Shown here: one piece after another, positions 10,136 through 18,568 of the stretch | How positions within the stretch are numbered: the first letter of the stretch is position 1 | Layout of the letters: each line of letters starts with the position of its first letter | Assembly (NCBI GenBank): GCA_028554795.2 | Contig: CM068824.1 | Span: 164,793,946-164,857,945, forward strand | Reading direction: 5' to 3' | Length of the DNA stretch: 64,000 nucleotides | DNA from: Sinohyriopsis cumingii | Taxonomy: Eukaryota > Mollusca > Bivalvia > Unionida > Unionidae | Program-made: the position numbers and the translations under genes | Notes under the pieces: generated by a model | What the model saw: only the letters and a program-made list of their open reading frames with translations | Database searches by the model: none | What the model was told of the DNA's origin: nothing

Positions 10136-11449
10136 CTAATAGTCTAGAATGACTTCTCTCAAACTGTTGATTTCTATCGTATTATCGAATTCTGCATACA
10201 GGATGACGTTCACTGTCTCTTTCACTTCTTCTGCAAACTGAAGTTCCACACGAATCTGGCCGGATTTTATAGGGTGGAAATGTCCCTCGTCACTGCCTTT
10301 GTCTGGAGTGAAATCGAAAGCCCACAAAGCATAGCCTCCTGCGTAATCGTCGTATGTAATGCTGTGACTGGTGTTGGTCCCTAACTGGCCGGTGGCTTCG
10401 TACAGGGACAAGTACGATCTCGAGTAATTCATCTTCGTGTCACTAAAGTCAGGTTCGAAAGGTCGGGTACACAAGGTCTTGCCATCGCGACTGACTTCGA
10501 TTTTCTTCACCTTAAAGTGTTTAAACTTAAAAGGATTTTTAGTGAAGTCTACGTTGAAGGCTGAATTCTTGACCATACCAAGGATTAAACGTTTGGGTAA
10601 CTGTAATTGAGACAGATGATCTTCGATCATGGAATGATGTCCAGTGGGAATGGTGAAGGTTTTCACTTCCACGCGTCCTATGGGATATTTGGCGGTCGTT
10701 CTGCTCAATGTCTGACTGATGTCCTTTCCCACTTTGGGTAACACTTCCACGCGTCGTACGTAGAGTTTGACCTCCTCGATTTTGCTTTTGGGATTGCCAG
10801 TCTTAGTAGCATCAGCATCAGCCAACAAATGGAAAGCGGCAATGCTGAGATTCAGTCTCAAGCGAACATTTACCCCGTTCAGCAAATATTTCTCTTGCAA
10901 CCACATGTCCAAATGCAAACGATCCATCAGTTCTAAACTCTTTCCATCTTTGATTTTGCTTCGTCTTTCCACAAAGCCGTCATTGTCAAATGTGTCAAAC
11001 TTGTTCGCTTCGTCAGGTTCCCATAGCACACAAGCATTGAGATGAGTATTCTTGGCATCTATTCCGTACGTCAAGAGATTTTCCAGGTAGGCACGGTAAG
11101 GGTAAGTATCCATGCTGCTGCTGACCAGTTTGTTATTCAAGTACAAGTCCACTGAGCTGAACAAGGAATGCATGAAATTGTTGACGGGAGCTATATTCTC
11201 AGCAGTGGCATCTATTCCACCATTATCCTTATCTACAACTTTGACTTTCAAGTACAAGTAACTGCTATTCAGATCGATGTAATCTTCGGGCTGTCCTTTG
11301 ATTTCAAACTCGATGGGAGCGGAATCTGTCAGTGAGGAGACGGGGTGAAATTCCACCCACTGGGATTCTTGCATCGTCATCATGGTGGGGGGCATGGCAA
11401 ACAGATCCAGTTCCGACTTGGAACAGGCGCAAGACTCTCGGTGCATCAT
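10136..11449 (-). CDS. MCP: Major capsid protein, double jelly-roll (hexon-like)
   Basis: The 437-aa protein resembles the widespread 'F54H12.2-like' Polinton family. It has an N-terminal region with SAPIEFEIKGQPEDYIDLNSS followed by YLYLKVKVV, then long beta-rich stretches typical of two stacked jelly rolls. A late block (YDDYAGGYALWAFDFTPD) and a C-terminal strand (VNVILYAEFDNTIEIN) follow. The length fits double jelly-roll capsid proteins (about 400-600 aa). It starts ATGATG; the frame is intact. It lies 13 bp downstream of the pX-like gene and 5 bp upstream of the next, as part of a tight late block. Assembly into the virion shell is inferred from the family. Confidence 0.85.
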   Translation of the reverse strand: MMHRESCACSKSELDLFAMPPTMMTMQESQWVEFHPVSSLTDSAPIEFEIKGQPEDYIDLNSSYLYLKVKVVDKDNGGIDATAENIAPVNNFMHSLFSSVDLYLNNKLVSSSMDTYPYRAYLENLLTYGIDAKNTHLNACVLWEPDEANKFDTFDNDGFVERRSKIKDGKSLELMDRLHLDMWLQEKYLLNGVNVRLRLNLSIAAFHLLADADATKTGNPKSKIEEVKLYVRRVEVLPKVGKDISQTLSRTTAKYPIGRVEVKTFTIPTGHHSMIEDHLSQLQLPKRLILGMVKNSAFNVDFTKNPFKFKHFKVKKIEVSRDGKTLCTRPFEPDFSDTKMNYSRSYLSLYEATGQLGTNTSHSITYDDYAGGYALWAFDFTPDKGSDEGHFHPIKSGQIRVELQFAEEVKETVNVILYAEFDNTIEINSLREVILDY

Positions 11450-11462
11450 TTTTTTCTGTGTC

Positions 11463-11879
11463 TCAATAATCGAAAACGTCTAAGTCTCGAACGGTTCTTC
11501 TTTTCTTTGCCTTTCTAGCTTTAGACGTGTGAACTCTGGTGAAAGGGCGTTTTCTTTGTCGTCTCTTTCTGCCTTGTCCTTGCTGGATGCTTGACTCGGT
11601 AGCGTGCAGGGCATTTATAGGTGTGTCTCGTCGGCCTAAAAGGTCTTTACCCGTTTGTAGCAAGACATTTTTGCCTGTCCTCATGAAGGCTTCTTTGGGG
11701 TTTTGTTTGTCGATGATGACATTTTGGAGAAATTCTCTGCCTTGTGTCAGTGCCGCATCTTTCAAGGCGTGCAATCCGCGTGTCACCATCGGTTTCAACA
11801 CCGGGGCCACCGAACGAAAGGCCGATTTTAACATATCTCCTAAACCGTGTCCTCGCTGTCGAGCAACCCCTCGGTACAC
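11463..11879 (-). CDS. pX/pVI-like basic capsid-associated protein
   Basis: This is about 138 aa. It opens with a short YRGVARQRGHGLGDML segment that runs into an amphipathic helix (KSAFRSVAPVLKPMVTRGL), then an Ala/Leu/Lys helix region and a strongly basic C-terminus (RKRRQRKRPF ... ARKAKKRR). The GxGDxL-plus-amphipathic-helix pattern is shared with the second family's proteins at 53,430 and 60,463 and resembles the adenovirus pVI/pX type, whose helix disrupts membranes or binds DNA. The start is uncertain: no ATG exists between the upstream penton stop (11,892-11,894) and this frame, and the GTG at 11,879 is only the first possible alternative start. Loss of an ATG, or re-initiation directly after the penton stop, are both possible. 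Confidence 0.65.
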   Translation of the reverse strand: MYRGVARQRGHGLGDMLKSAFRSVAPVLKPMVTRGLHALKDAALTQGREFLQNVIIDKQNPKEAFMRTGKNVLLQTGKDLLGRRDTPINALHATESSIQQGQGRKRRQRKRPFTRVHTSKARKAKKRRTVRDLDVFDY

Positions 11880-11891
11880 TGGATATATGAC

Positions 11892-12851
11892 TTACGAATC
11901 GTGAGAGAACCGTTTTCGAAAATGGAGTTTCACCGTGACTTTCCCTTTGGTGAATGGAATATTTTGTCCCAAATCTCCTTTTATAGCAATGTTGACCGTG
12001 TCCAAATACGACTTGCTGACAGGCAAATAATGAGGATGTACAAATTCGCGGTGGATGTGATAAGTGTTTCCACCTTCCTGGTCATTGGTTGTGGCACTAT
12101 CCACTTTGAAAGGAATGACACGCAGTAACGGCACAGAGGTGTGTCCCACCACGTTGTACTCCACCACATCGGAGTACACAAACATCAAATTCAGTCCCTG
12201 GTTCAGTTCTACCGGGAAACGAAAATACCTTGCAAAATGCCCGTTGTTGTCAATGTCTGCCATGTGAATCTTTTTGGTCTGCTTATCCGTGACCAAATTG
12301 AGGTCTCCACCCAAAATGTCATACAATTCAGGGCAAAATTTAATACGTATACTTTTTTCCTCACTTTCAAATTTAATGAGTAGACGGTGAGACACTTGAT
12401 GGTACTCAGTGGTGACACGTTTATTTAGTTTGGTCAGAACTTTGTCAAATGCTGCATGGAATTTGTCAGCGATGGCCTCCACCAGATGTTGACCACTAAA
12501 ATAATAGCCTGGGTTAATTTCAAAGTGATAAACGTAAAAAGGAGGAGAAGTGTCACTGCTGCTGCGGGGTATTGGGGTCTTGGGAAGTGATTTATGTTGA
12601 GAAGTGGTCGTCATGGTTTGCTGCACTGTTGGGTCCAGAATTTCGACGTCAAAAGTGTTTTGAGTTTCAGTGATGTTTTTGATTTGTGTTGGATAAATCA
12701 TTTCCACCAAAGCCACTTCCCAATGGGCTTCGTGATCTAATGGGATGGCCTGAGGTAATTTGGCCGTGTAACAGCACAACGTGTTGTGGGGAAACACCTC
12801 CATGGAACTGTCATTGGGTAAGGTTAAGTAAAATTGGTTTTGGTGACTCAT
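11892..12851 (-). CDS. mCP: Minor capsid (penton-like, single jelly-roll) protein
   Basis: The 319-aa protein has the hallmarks of the Polinton minor capsid family. The N-terminus reads FYLTLPNDSSMEVFPHNT, followed by YTAKLPQAIPLD and the conserved WEVALVEMIYP block. Later parts include a beta-rich middle and a C-terminal KVTVKLHFRKRF. These positions match the penton-like protein that closes capsid vertices. Its ATG overlaps the stop of the upstream membrane-protein gene (ATGA), a sign of linked translation or at least compact packing. The frame is open. Confidence 0.82.
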   Translation of the reverse strand: MSHQNQFYLTLPNDSSMEVFPHNTLCCYTAKLPQAIPLDHEAHWEVALVEMIYPTQIKNITETQNTFDVEILDPTVQQTMTTTSQHKSLPKTPIPRSSSDTSPPFYVYHFEINPGYYFSGQHLVEAIADKFHAAFDKVLTKLNKRVTTEYHQVSHRLLIKFESEEKSIRIKFCPELYDILGGDLNLVTDKQTKKIHMADIDNNGHFARYFRFPVELNQGLNLMFVYSDVVEYNVVGHTSVPLLRVIPFKVDSATTNDQEGGNTYHIHREFVHPHYLPVSKSYLDTVNIAIKGDLGQNIPFTKGKVTVKLHFRKRFSHDS

Positions 12852-13258
12852 AATTCCAGAGTTCTGTGGCTGTCCGAGGGGTTACTGGACGTCAGAGGCG
12901 TGTCTCCGCCCAAAATGGGGTTCTGGTTGTGGTTGGAGTGGTGACTGGCACTGGCACTGGACACAAGGTTCCCGTGGTTCCCGTTCGAATTGAATTTCAG
13001 GGAGGGATTAGGAAGCAGGTAACCGATGCAACTGCTCAATAAAATGGTCCACAGTTGTTTGTCTCCTTGTTGCAAACTCAAATTGGCGATGGCTGCACCG
13101 ATGACACAATACACCACGAAGATTTGGCAGAAAAAGACGATTTGCGTTTTAGGCACACGTTCTCCACACCACACCCACAAGGGTTGTTTTTGTAAATCTT
13201 GCACAGAAGAACTGGGTGAAGGAGTGGTCGACGTAGCTGCGTCTGTGTGAAAGGGCAT
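12848..13258 (-). CDS. Polinton membrane protein, two hydrophobic segments
   Basis: I choose the ATG at 13,258; the frame also runs three codons up to a GTG at 13,267. The product (136 aa) has a Ser/Thr-rich N-terminus, a first hydrophobic segment (IVFFCQIFVVYCVIGAAIANL) around residues 40-60, and a second (LWTILLSSCIGYLLPNPSLK) around residues 68-87. A polar Asn/Ser/His-rich tail follows. The SSCxGYLLPNP block recurs in Polinton membrane proteins that I recall. A TATA-like TATAAAAA lies at 13,271-13,279, very close to the start. The gene overlaps the integrase end upstream and the penton start downstream. Confidence 0.6.
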   Translation of the reverse strand: MPFHTDAATSTTPSPSSSVQDLQKQPLWVWCGERVPKTQIVFFCQIFVVYCVIGAAIANLSLQQGDKQLWTILLSSCIGYLLPNPSLKFNSNGNHGNLVSSASASHHSNHNQNPILGGDTPLTSSNPSDSHRTLEL

Positions 13259-13263
13259 GATGG

Positions 13264-14391
13264 TCACTTCTTTTTATAGTCGATGACTTGCGAAGCGTCG
13301 ATCCAAGAATCAAAACTGGGTGGATATCTTTTCCAACGTACTTTGTCTTCTTTGACACGTCGTTTGCCTACTTTACGGGTTCTGCGTTCGAGAATGCTTT
13401 CAATGTCGTACACGTCGTCTTCTTTTTTGGTGACACGTTGTAACTCGGGCAAATAAAACGTTCCTTTGAGCACTTCTCCGTTCATGTCTTCCAATTTATA
13501 GATGGTAGGATGACGGCCATGCACTCGTCCAGTGACACGAAACAATTCGGTCGTCCAGTTAGGTAAGTAACCTTTGTCAAAAGTGCGTTTGGTTTTGCCA
13601 ATGCGCACCCAATCTCCTACGGTCAACACTCCACTTTTCTTGGGGACAGCCCTCGTCGGGGACGTACCAAACAGGCGCTCAAACACCAACACTTCGTTCT
13701 CGGGAGTCACTTCTTGCGAGGCACGTCCGATGCTTCGATGGTAAGATTGGTTGTACGCTTGCACCAGGTGCGGTAAGATGTCGATGTACTTCAGAGTGTG
13801 GTGATGCGTAAAATATTTCCACATGCGTTCTTTCAAAGTGCGTTGAAAACGTTCCACGATGGTGGCTTTGGTTTCAGGATTCTCGGTGGTAAAAAAATGA
13901 ATGTCACGTTTCTTTAATTCTTTTTGGAAAGCTTGGTTCAGAAATTCGGTACCTTTGTCCGTTTGCCATCGAAGAGGGCGACGACCGCTTTGTTTCAACA
14001 CTCGTTGCAGGGCTCGCACTAACTCGCTGCTCGATTTGGAAGTCAAGGGTACGACCCAGGCAAATTTGGAAAAGACGTCGATGACACAAAACAAATATTT
14101 GTAGCCACGATTGTAGCTGGCCAAATGAGAGATCGGCTAAGCCGGCTTGCCATTGATGATCGATGCCTTCCACTCGGGTGCGACTTCTGGCAAACTTGCG
14201 TCGAATGGGTTTGTGTAAAGTGTAAGCAGCTTGTTCTTGTAACCATCGTTGCACTTGAGGTAAACGGAGACTTTTCAGTCGCGTTTTGGCAGCACGATAC
14301 AATTTTTGAACTCCTGCGTAACCTGCAGAATGGGAGGGATCGTAGTAAATGCTGGCTAAGACTTTTCCTTTTTTTGTGTTTGTTTGTGTGT
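13264..14391 (-). pseudogene. INT: Retroviral-type integrase with C-terminal chromodomain, one frameshift
   Basis: The N-terminal part (about 14,375-14,120) carries the SIYYDPSHSAGYAGVQKLYR block and the KxxVxxWLQEQ helix typical of Polinton integrases. The catalytic core continues in another frame from 14,124 to 13,264. It contains VIDVFSKFAWVVPL (first Asp), WQTDKGTEF (second Asp) and an NPETKATIVERFQRTLKE stretch (Glu), the DDE arrangement of rve integrases. A chromodomain-like end (YDIESILERR ... VRWKRYPPSFDSWI) closes it. The two parts are joined by a one-base shift around 14,115-14,123, and no ATG is obvious for the N-terminal part. As written it cannot make a complete enzyme. A sequencing error is possible but a second defect at the start argues for decay. 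Confidence 0.85.
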
Positions 14392-15011
14392 TAATAAGAC
14401 ACCCACTCTTGGAGGATCCTACTCTTTTTCTCTTGGGGTATTTTCTTGGATTGCAATGCTTTGCGTGTGCGACCGGCAATAGGTGTCGAGGAGGAGGATG
14501 TGTGAACAGGGGATATCGGTTCTTGTTTCACTTCTGTCTTCACTTCTGTCTTCACTTTCTTTTTCTCTTGTGATGAGGAAGGGGTGACCATCATCTTTTT
14601 AATCCATCCAATTCTGGAGGTAGGTGGTGTTGTTAACTTGCGTACTTTTTCTGGTGGAGTTTGAAACCCTTCTTCTTCTTCTCCTTTTTCTGTCTTGGTC
14701 ACTGGTACTGGTACTGGTGATAGTGCTGGACTTTTCATCAAGGTCTTAAAATCTTTCAGAGTGGGTAGAGCTGTTTCGTCTAAAGCTTTCTGGTGAAAGA
14801 GTTGCAGTCGTTGCAAGAGTTGACCGTACTTTTGCGATTTTTCTGTTTCGGACAAATCTTGGCGATCCATCAAGGACTGCAATTCGTGTTGTAACTGGGA
14901 CATCTCGCTCAAATTGGGATTGGGAGGTAAATGCGGGGTGCGTTGTTCTTGCCAACGATGGTATTCCATCCATCGTTTGTAAGGCACTAAAGCTAGTTTT
15001 CGTCCTTCCAT
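14391..15011 (-). CDS. Polinton hypothetical protein, Lys/Pro-rich (206 aa)
   Basis: The protein opens MEGRKLALVPYKRWMEYHRW, then a helical section rich in Gln and Leu (residues 40-80), followed by a disordered Pro/Ser/Lys tail with the repeated KTEVKTEVKQEP, a SUMO-motif-like pattern. It ends IPQEKKSRILQEWVSY. It lies directly before the integrase. I recall similar 'MEGRKLALVPYxRW' proteins in Polintons, with no assigned function. A TATA-like GATAAAAAGG at 15,057-15,065 lies about 45 bp before the ATG. Nuclear location is likely given the basic tail (inference). Confidence 0.6.
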   Translation of the reverse strand: MEGRKLALVPYKRWMEYHRWQEQRTPHLPPNPNLSEMSQLQHELQSLMDRQDLSETEKSQKYGQLLQRLQLFHQKALDETALPTLKDFKTLMKSPALSPVPVPVTKTEKGEEEEGFQTPPEKVRKLTTPPTSRIGWIKKMMVTPSSSQEKKKVKTEVKTEVKQEPISPVHTSSSSTPIAGRTRKALQSKKIPQEKKSRILQEWVSY

Positions 15012-15060
15012 GGGGTTGTCAAGGGTCGATTCTGAGATCTTGGGACTTCAGAGGGCCTTT

Positions 15061-15465
15061 TTATCTTGCTCCCACCAGTCCTCCCAACATGGTTCCCAAG
15101 ACTCCTTTCAGTAAGGGGCCTAACAAGAGGGGTAAAATACCTCCACGTTGGACCAACATCTTCTTCTTTTGACGAATGGGAATTTTCTTTTGAACCATTT
15201 GGCGAAGAACGTGACGATGTTTGCCTAAGCATTGTTTCTGGTGTTTGGACAAAGGGATCGTGCCTTTCAAGAGGTTCAAACAGCATTGACACACGGTATC
15301 GATGACCTCTTTGGAGGCTGATTGAATGAGTTTTTTTCGTAGAGGTGGAGAAGCTTTGGACAGGACAGATAACATGTCCCCATGTTTGACTAAACGAGGA
15401 GGCAGTCCTTTCCTTTTCTTTCCTTGGGGTTGTTTAGAAGAGGGATGTTTTCTGGAGGGTGACAT
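15061..15465 (-). CDS. Short basic protein with hydrophobic Gly-rich end
   Basis: I choose the ATG at 15,465 (134 aa), not the longer reading to 15,543, because a TATA-like TATAAAAAAGG (15,517-15,525) lies inside the longer ORF at a sensible distance from 15,465. The protein is highly basic. Its core (LPPRLVKHGDMLSVLSKA ... CQCCLNLLKGTIPLSKHQK) leads to KKKMLVQRGGILPLLLGPLL and a Gly/Leu/Val tail. This QxGGxLPxLL type of short protein is common in Polintons and adintoviruses and is suspected to be a core or membrane-active virion component. The protein at 16,200-16,469 looks like a distant paralogue. Confidence 0.65.
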   Translation of the reverse strand: MSPSRKHPSSKQPQGKKRKGLPPRLVKHGDMLSVLSKASPPLRKKLIQSASKEVIDTVCQCCLNLLKGTIPLSKHQKQCLGKHRHVLRQMVQKKIPIRQKKKMLVQRGGILPLLLGPLLKGVLGTMLGGLVGAR

Positions 15466-15521
15466 CTTTGAGTCTTCAGCACCAAAAACACTGATACCCC
15501 CGACTTGGTCACAGGCCTTTT

Positions 15522-16175
15522 TTATACTGGAACGCGTCGCCACTGATTATCTTCACGTCGTATCAACTTCAGGACAGGCATGACACGTCGTGCAGGGGTA
15601 CGCAACGGACTAAATCGAGCCAGTTCTTGCTTGGACAAATCCAGTAAACTTTGTAACATGCCCGATCTTTCTTGGACTTTGATTTTGGGAGAAAGTACTT
15701 TGTGAGCAGCAGCCACTGCCACTAAATTGGAGGGTCCTGCCACTGGGGAAGTTCTTTTTGGGGTCATCAACGGAGAAATTCTTGGTGTGATCAACGTCTC
15801 CAAGTACTCTTCAGTTCTTGGTGTCATCAACGGAGACGTGGATGAACGTGAGGCTGCCGGAGACGCGGTCACCGCCGTGGCAGGTCGTGGTTTGCGAGTG
15901 TAAGGTTGAGTCCTGGCCAAAGTGCCTCTCTTGCGACTAGTTTTCTTCTGTGGGCTTTTCTTTTTCTGGGGACTTTTTCTCAGTTTCTTTTTCTGTGGGC
16001 TTCTATTCTTTTTCCGGGGTGGCGTCTGGTAAGAGGAGGATCCCGCCACTGGAGAAGTTCTCCTTGGGGACCTGGTCTTTTTCTTCTTCTTGGAGCTTCG
16101 TTTGACTTTTTTCTTGGGGAGAACTTTGGGGGCATTAGGATCCCATCTTAAGAGAGAGCGAATGATGACCCTCTC
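15522..16175 (-). CDS. Lys/Arg-rich core-like protein, start unclear
   Basis: The frame is open from the stop at 16,176-16,178 down to 15,522. It contains tandem basic motifs (SPQKKKLRKSPQKKKSPQKK), a Thr/Pro/Ser middle with repeated SPLMTPR/TPRISPLMTPK, and a C-terminal LxxLLDLSKQELARF helix. The composition suits a DNA-condensing core protein, comparable in kind to adenovirus pVII, but this is inference. No ATG precedes the basic region in frame; a GTG lies at 16,049, and an ATG at 16,152-16,154 is out of frame by one base. The gene may have lost its start by a small indel. Confidence 0.5.
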   Translation of the reverse strand, partial: ERVIIRSLLRWDPNAPKVLPKKKVKRSSKKKKKTRSPRRTSPVAGSSSYQTPPRKKNRSPQKKKLRKSPQKKKSPQKKTSRKRGTLARTQPYTRKPRPATAVTASPAASRSSTSPLMTPRTEEYLETLITPRISPLMTPKRTSPVAGPSNLVAVAAAHKVLSPKIKVQERSGMLQSLLDLSKQELARFSPLRTPARRVMPVLKLIRREDNQWRRVPV

Positions 16176-16182
16176 TTAGAGT
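16152..16182. other. Perfect 8-bp stem hairpin between core genes
   Basis: TAAGAGAG and CTCTCTTA face each other around a 14-base loop near 16,150-16,178. It lies where the core-like gene begins. It does not match the histone-type stem-loop found elsewhere in this element. Its role is unknown. Confidence 0.45.
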
Positions 16183-16199
16183 ACTGCTCCTTCCAGGTT

Positions 16200-16469
16200 T
16201 CAAATGATTTGTTTTTTGGTTTGAGTGTCGATGCGGGGATCGGCCAGTTGGGTCAAAGCGACTTTGTTTCGATCAAAAAAGCGTTTGGTTTGATGAGGAA
16301 TCTGAATGATTCCTTGGAGTAATTGACGTGCCGTCACCGTGAACCATCGTAAGACTTCTTTGAGACTAGCTTCTAAGACACGAGCTCGTGTTTGTGGATT
16401 TTTTTCTCGACTGATGCCATACAAGGCACGAATCAATTTGACGGGAAGATATGACTGAAGAGACGTCAT
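16200..16469 (-). CDS. Small basic helical protein, paralogue of the 15,061 gene
   Basis: The ORF could be read from 16,700, but a TATA-like TATAAAAACC (16,505-16,514) and the ATG at 16,469 (MTSLQSYLPVK) support an 89-aa product. It is helical and basic: LPVKLIRALYGISREK, ARVLEASLKEVLRW, RQLLQGIIQIPHQTK, KKQII. The spacing of LxxL...L.AS...V...A..LL.G.I.I and K..L..L.D..I...KK.II parallels the 15,061-15,465 protein, so I infer an old duplication. Function unknown. Confidence 0.55.
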   Translation of the reverse strand: MTSLQSYLPVKLIRALYGISREKNPQTRARVLEASLKEVLRWFTVTARQLLQGIIQIPHQTKRFFDRNKVALTQLADPRIDTQTKKQII

Positions 16470-16630
16470 GTTCACGTTGTGTGTGACAGACGAAAAGGGT
16501 CTGAGGTTTTTATAGATTTTTTTGTGGAATGAAGTTAAGTCGAGGACGGAGACGTGTACAGGACAGGTCCTCCGTCTTGGCACCAGTGGTGAAACAAGTG
16601 GGTACGAAATCGCAAATCCTCTTGGGTCGT

Positions 16631-17266
16631 TTATTTCAAATCGACGAGTAAATAGGCGTGTGGAGTTTGAGTGGCATCGTCGTACGCCTGAGTCAGCCAA
16701 GGCGTTCCTAATTGTTTGGCTAAGACTTGCACTTGCGATTTATCTCGAGGGCTTTTAAACAAGACCACTTGTAATGCGCATTGAGACTGATGGTGCGATG
16801 GGCTTTACTTTGTTGAAACAAATTTTGAGTGATGTAAACGACACTGGCATTACGGTGATGCCCTTTGCGCGTGAACCACAGTTTAATTTCTTCTTCGTCT
16901 TCTCCTAACATGTCGTCGAAAATGACCAAATGGGTTTGACGGGAGTCAGAGACGATGCCGTCGTCTTCTTTAGGAATGCCTTCCACAAACACGATGGAAT
17001 CGCCTTGACTTTTCTCGCAAGAGGCTGTACGCCGATTGCGACACTTTGTAACACCACACGATCCATTGAGGTGGTCGATCGATCAAATGATGTTTATGTT
17101 CGATCAAACGTTTGACGAATTCGGTTTTGCCTGAACCGCTAGGTCCAGCAATGAGCATGTTAAAGGGATGGCGAAGATACAAAGCCTCCCAACTGGCACG
17201 ATCTAAGTGTTTGTCGATGACTTTGACAGTGGAGGATGAGGAAGCAGAGACAGCAGAGGTAGCCAT
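16631..17266 (-). pseudogene. ATP: FtsK/HerA-type genome packaging ATPase, two frameshifts
   Basis: The gene spans about 211 codons, the usual size for Polinton packaging ATPases. The N-terminal part has a Walker A motif (MLIAGPSGSGKTEFV); the middle part, in a second frame, has Walker B (HLVIFDDML) and a sensor-like VVYITQNLF; the C-terminal part, in a third frame, runs to the stop at 16,631. Shifts lie near 17,010-17,020 and near 16,745. The enzyme would drive DNA into the capsid. A TATA-like TATATAAAC (17,313-17,320) lies about 50 bp before the ATG at 17,266. As written the gene is broken. Confidence 0.85.
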
Positions 17267-17332
17267 AGTGTCAGGAATGTCACTTGTGACACGAAAACAA
17301 ACAAGACGAGAGTTTATATACTTTTTTTAGAA

Positions 17333-17338
17333 CACGTT
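17333..17338 (-). terminator. Poly(A) signal AATAAA (minus strand)
   Basis: CAATAAACG on the minus strand lies just past the end of the 17,350 frame and before the ATPase promoter. It could end transcripts of the 17,350-18,546 block. Confidence 0.5.
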
Positions 17339-17349
17339 TATTGAATGTT

Positions 17350-17863
17350 TTAAACATGAATACGAAAGACAAAAATACATAAAAGCCAAAGGCTTAAGTA
17401 CAACGATAAAAGGCACATGAAAATCATTAACGTGGAATAAAAACAAGTGTCTGTACAACATGTTTGGGGTAAAGTTCTGACCAGTTCTATAGGGGGTAAG
17501 GTCACACAAGTGTCCTCCCAAAAGGGTCTTTCAGGCCTGTCCACGACAGTCCTGTCCTGGGTGACGGGTTCTTCTGGTACCGTCACTAACACAGGTTGAA
17601 AAGTGAGTTTTTTCCTTGAACAATTCTCGTGCATACTGGGCCACTTCTTGGGTCCAAGCCTCAAAATCCCATTCTTTCCAGACGCGGACATCTGTCCAAT
17701 GGGGATGTAAGTCACAAGCTACACACACATCGTCATACACGTCTTGGGTAGCTAAAAGTTGACGAATCTTTTTTTCCCGTAGAGGTCGAGAAGTATCCAG
17801 ATGAAAACGTAAGGCTTTGAGCAAAAGGAGTCTCTCGTGAACATTTAAAGGCACCACTTTCAT
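17350..17863 (-). pseudogene. Small helical protein with C-terminal membrane segment, frameshifted
   Basis: The first part (17,863-17,612) starts at an ATG and encodes MKVVPLNVHERLLLLKALRF with a charged helical body. Around 17,607-17,612 an A6 run (GGAAAAAACTC) appears to shift the frame. The continuation in the neighbouring frame runs to 17,350 and ends in a strongly hydrophobic segment (FMCLLSLYLSLWLLCIFVF), a likely membrane anchor. Without the shift the protein would stop at 17,531. The homopolymer could be a sequencing error, slippage or true mutation. I do not recognise the family. Confidence 0.45.
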
Positions 17864-18083
17864 GTTGAATGGGTGGTAAATACTGTTCGTAAATAGTCCA
17901 CAAGAAATCGGCTGGTAAACGAAATCCCAGAAAACAAGTCACTAAGACACACACTATGCGTCGTCCCAAATTGAATGGATACAGTTCTTGTAATAATCGA
18001 AGGTAATGATCCACGGTTTGAATATGGTCATTGAGTTCCTTCCACGGAATCTGTTGAATTACATGTGATAAAAGTCGTGGCAT
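17733..18083 (-). CDS. Hypothetical helical protein (up to 116 aa)
   Basis: The ATG at 18,083 lies directly after a good TATA-like TATAAAAAC (18,092-18,100). The first ~75 residues (IPWKELNDHIQTVDHYLRLLQELYP ... VTCFLGFRLPADFLWTIYEQYLPP) look like real protein: helical, with an F-box-like opening. The later part, which overlaps the 17,863 ORF in another frame, is of lower quality, so either this gene ends in a small overlap or the two ORFs were once one gene. No function can be given. Confidence 0.45.
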   Translation of the reverse strand: MPRLLSHVIQQIPWKELNDHIQTVDHYLRLLQELYPFNLGRRIVCVLVTCFLGFRLPADFLWTIYEQYLPPIQHESGAFKCSRETPFAQSLTFSSGYFSTSTGKKDSSTFSYPRRV

Positions 18084-18546
18084 GGCAGCCTGTTTTTATA
18101 GTCTCCTTGTTTCGGAAACAATACACGTACTTTCTAGCCAGAGATCTTCGTTTTCCAGTGGGGAATTTAAATGTTGCATACTGTAACCGAAACGTCAGAC
18201 TTCGTTTAGAAGTTTCCTCTTCCGCTAAGTAGATTCCACGTAAAATATGTCGGTAATCCTTTACCTTGTCTTCCTCAGTGTGTTGTACTAGGTGAATCTC
18301 GAAGTAACCAAAATGATCAACACGTGGATCATCGGGGGCCTGGAAGTATTGAACAAAGTCTGACCACTGAAACAATTTCTGACGAATCAGTTCTCTTATA
18401 CCATTCAGGTACCAGCGCTTAAAGATCTGGTGACGTAATGGATGCAACTGTTCTTTACGTTTGACTTGTATTTTGACCAGCTCTCGGTAAATGCGTTCTC
18501 TCAACTCCACAGGCAAAGCACGAATGTTCTCTTGTAAAGTATCCAT
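18028..18546 (-). CDS. Hypothetical protein with F-box-like N-terminus (172 aa)
   Basis: The 172-aa protein starts MDTLQENIRALPVELRERIY, similar in pattern to F-box or leucine-rich N-termini (LPxELRxxIYxEL), then is basic and helical (QVKRKEQLHPLRHQIFKRWYLNGIREL). The middle has an aromatic stretch (FGYFEIHLVQHTEEDK). An F-box role would imply recruitment to a ubiquitin ligase, but the similarity is short and unproved. The gene lies 22 bp after the BIR gene, in the same direction. Confidence 0.45.
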   Translation of the reverse strand: MDTLQENIRALPVELRERIYRELVKIQVKRKEQLHPLRHQIFKRWYLNGIRELIRQKLFQWSDFVQYFQAPDDPRVDHFGYFEIHLVQHTEEDKVKDYRHILRGIYLAEEETSKRSLTFRLQYATFKFPTGKRRSLARKYVYCFRNKETIKTGCHATTFITCNSTDSVEGTQ

Positions 18547-18568
18547 GAACAGATTATGGTAAGTTACT

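Noticed and set aside
12141..12418. Several ORFs antisense to or out of frame with the penton gene
   Set aside because: Shadows of the conserved minor capsid frame.
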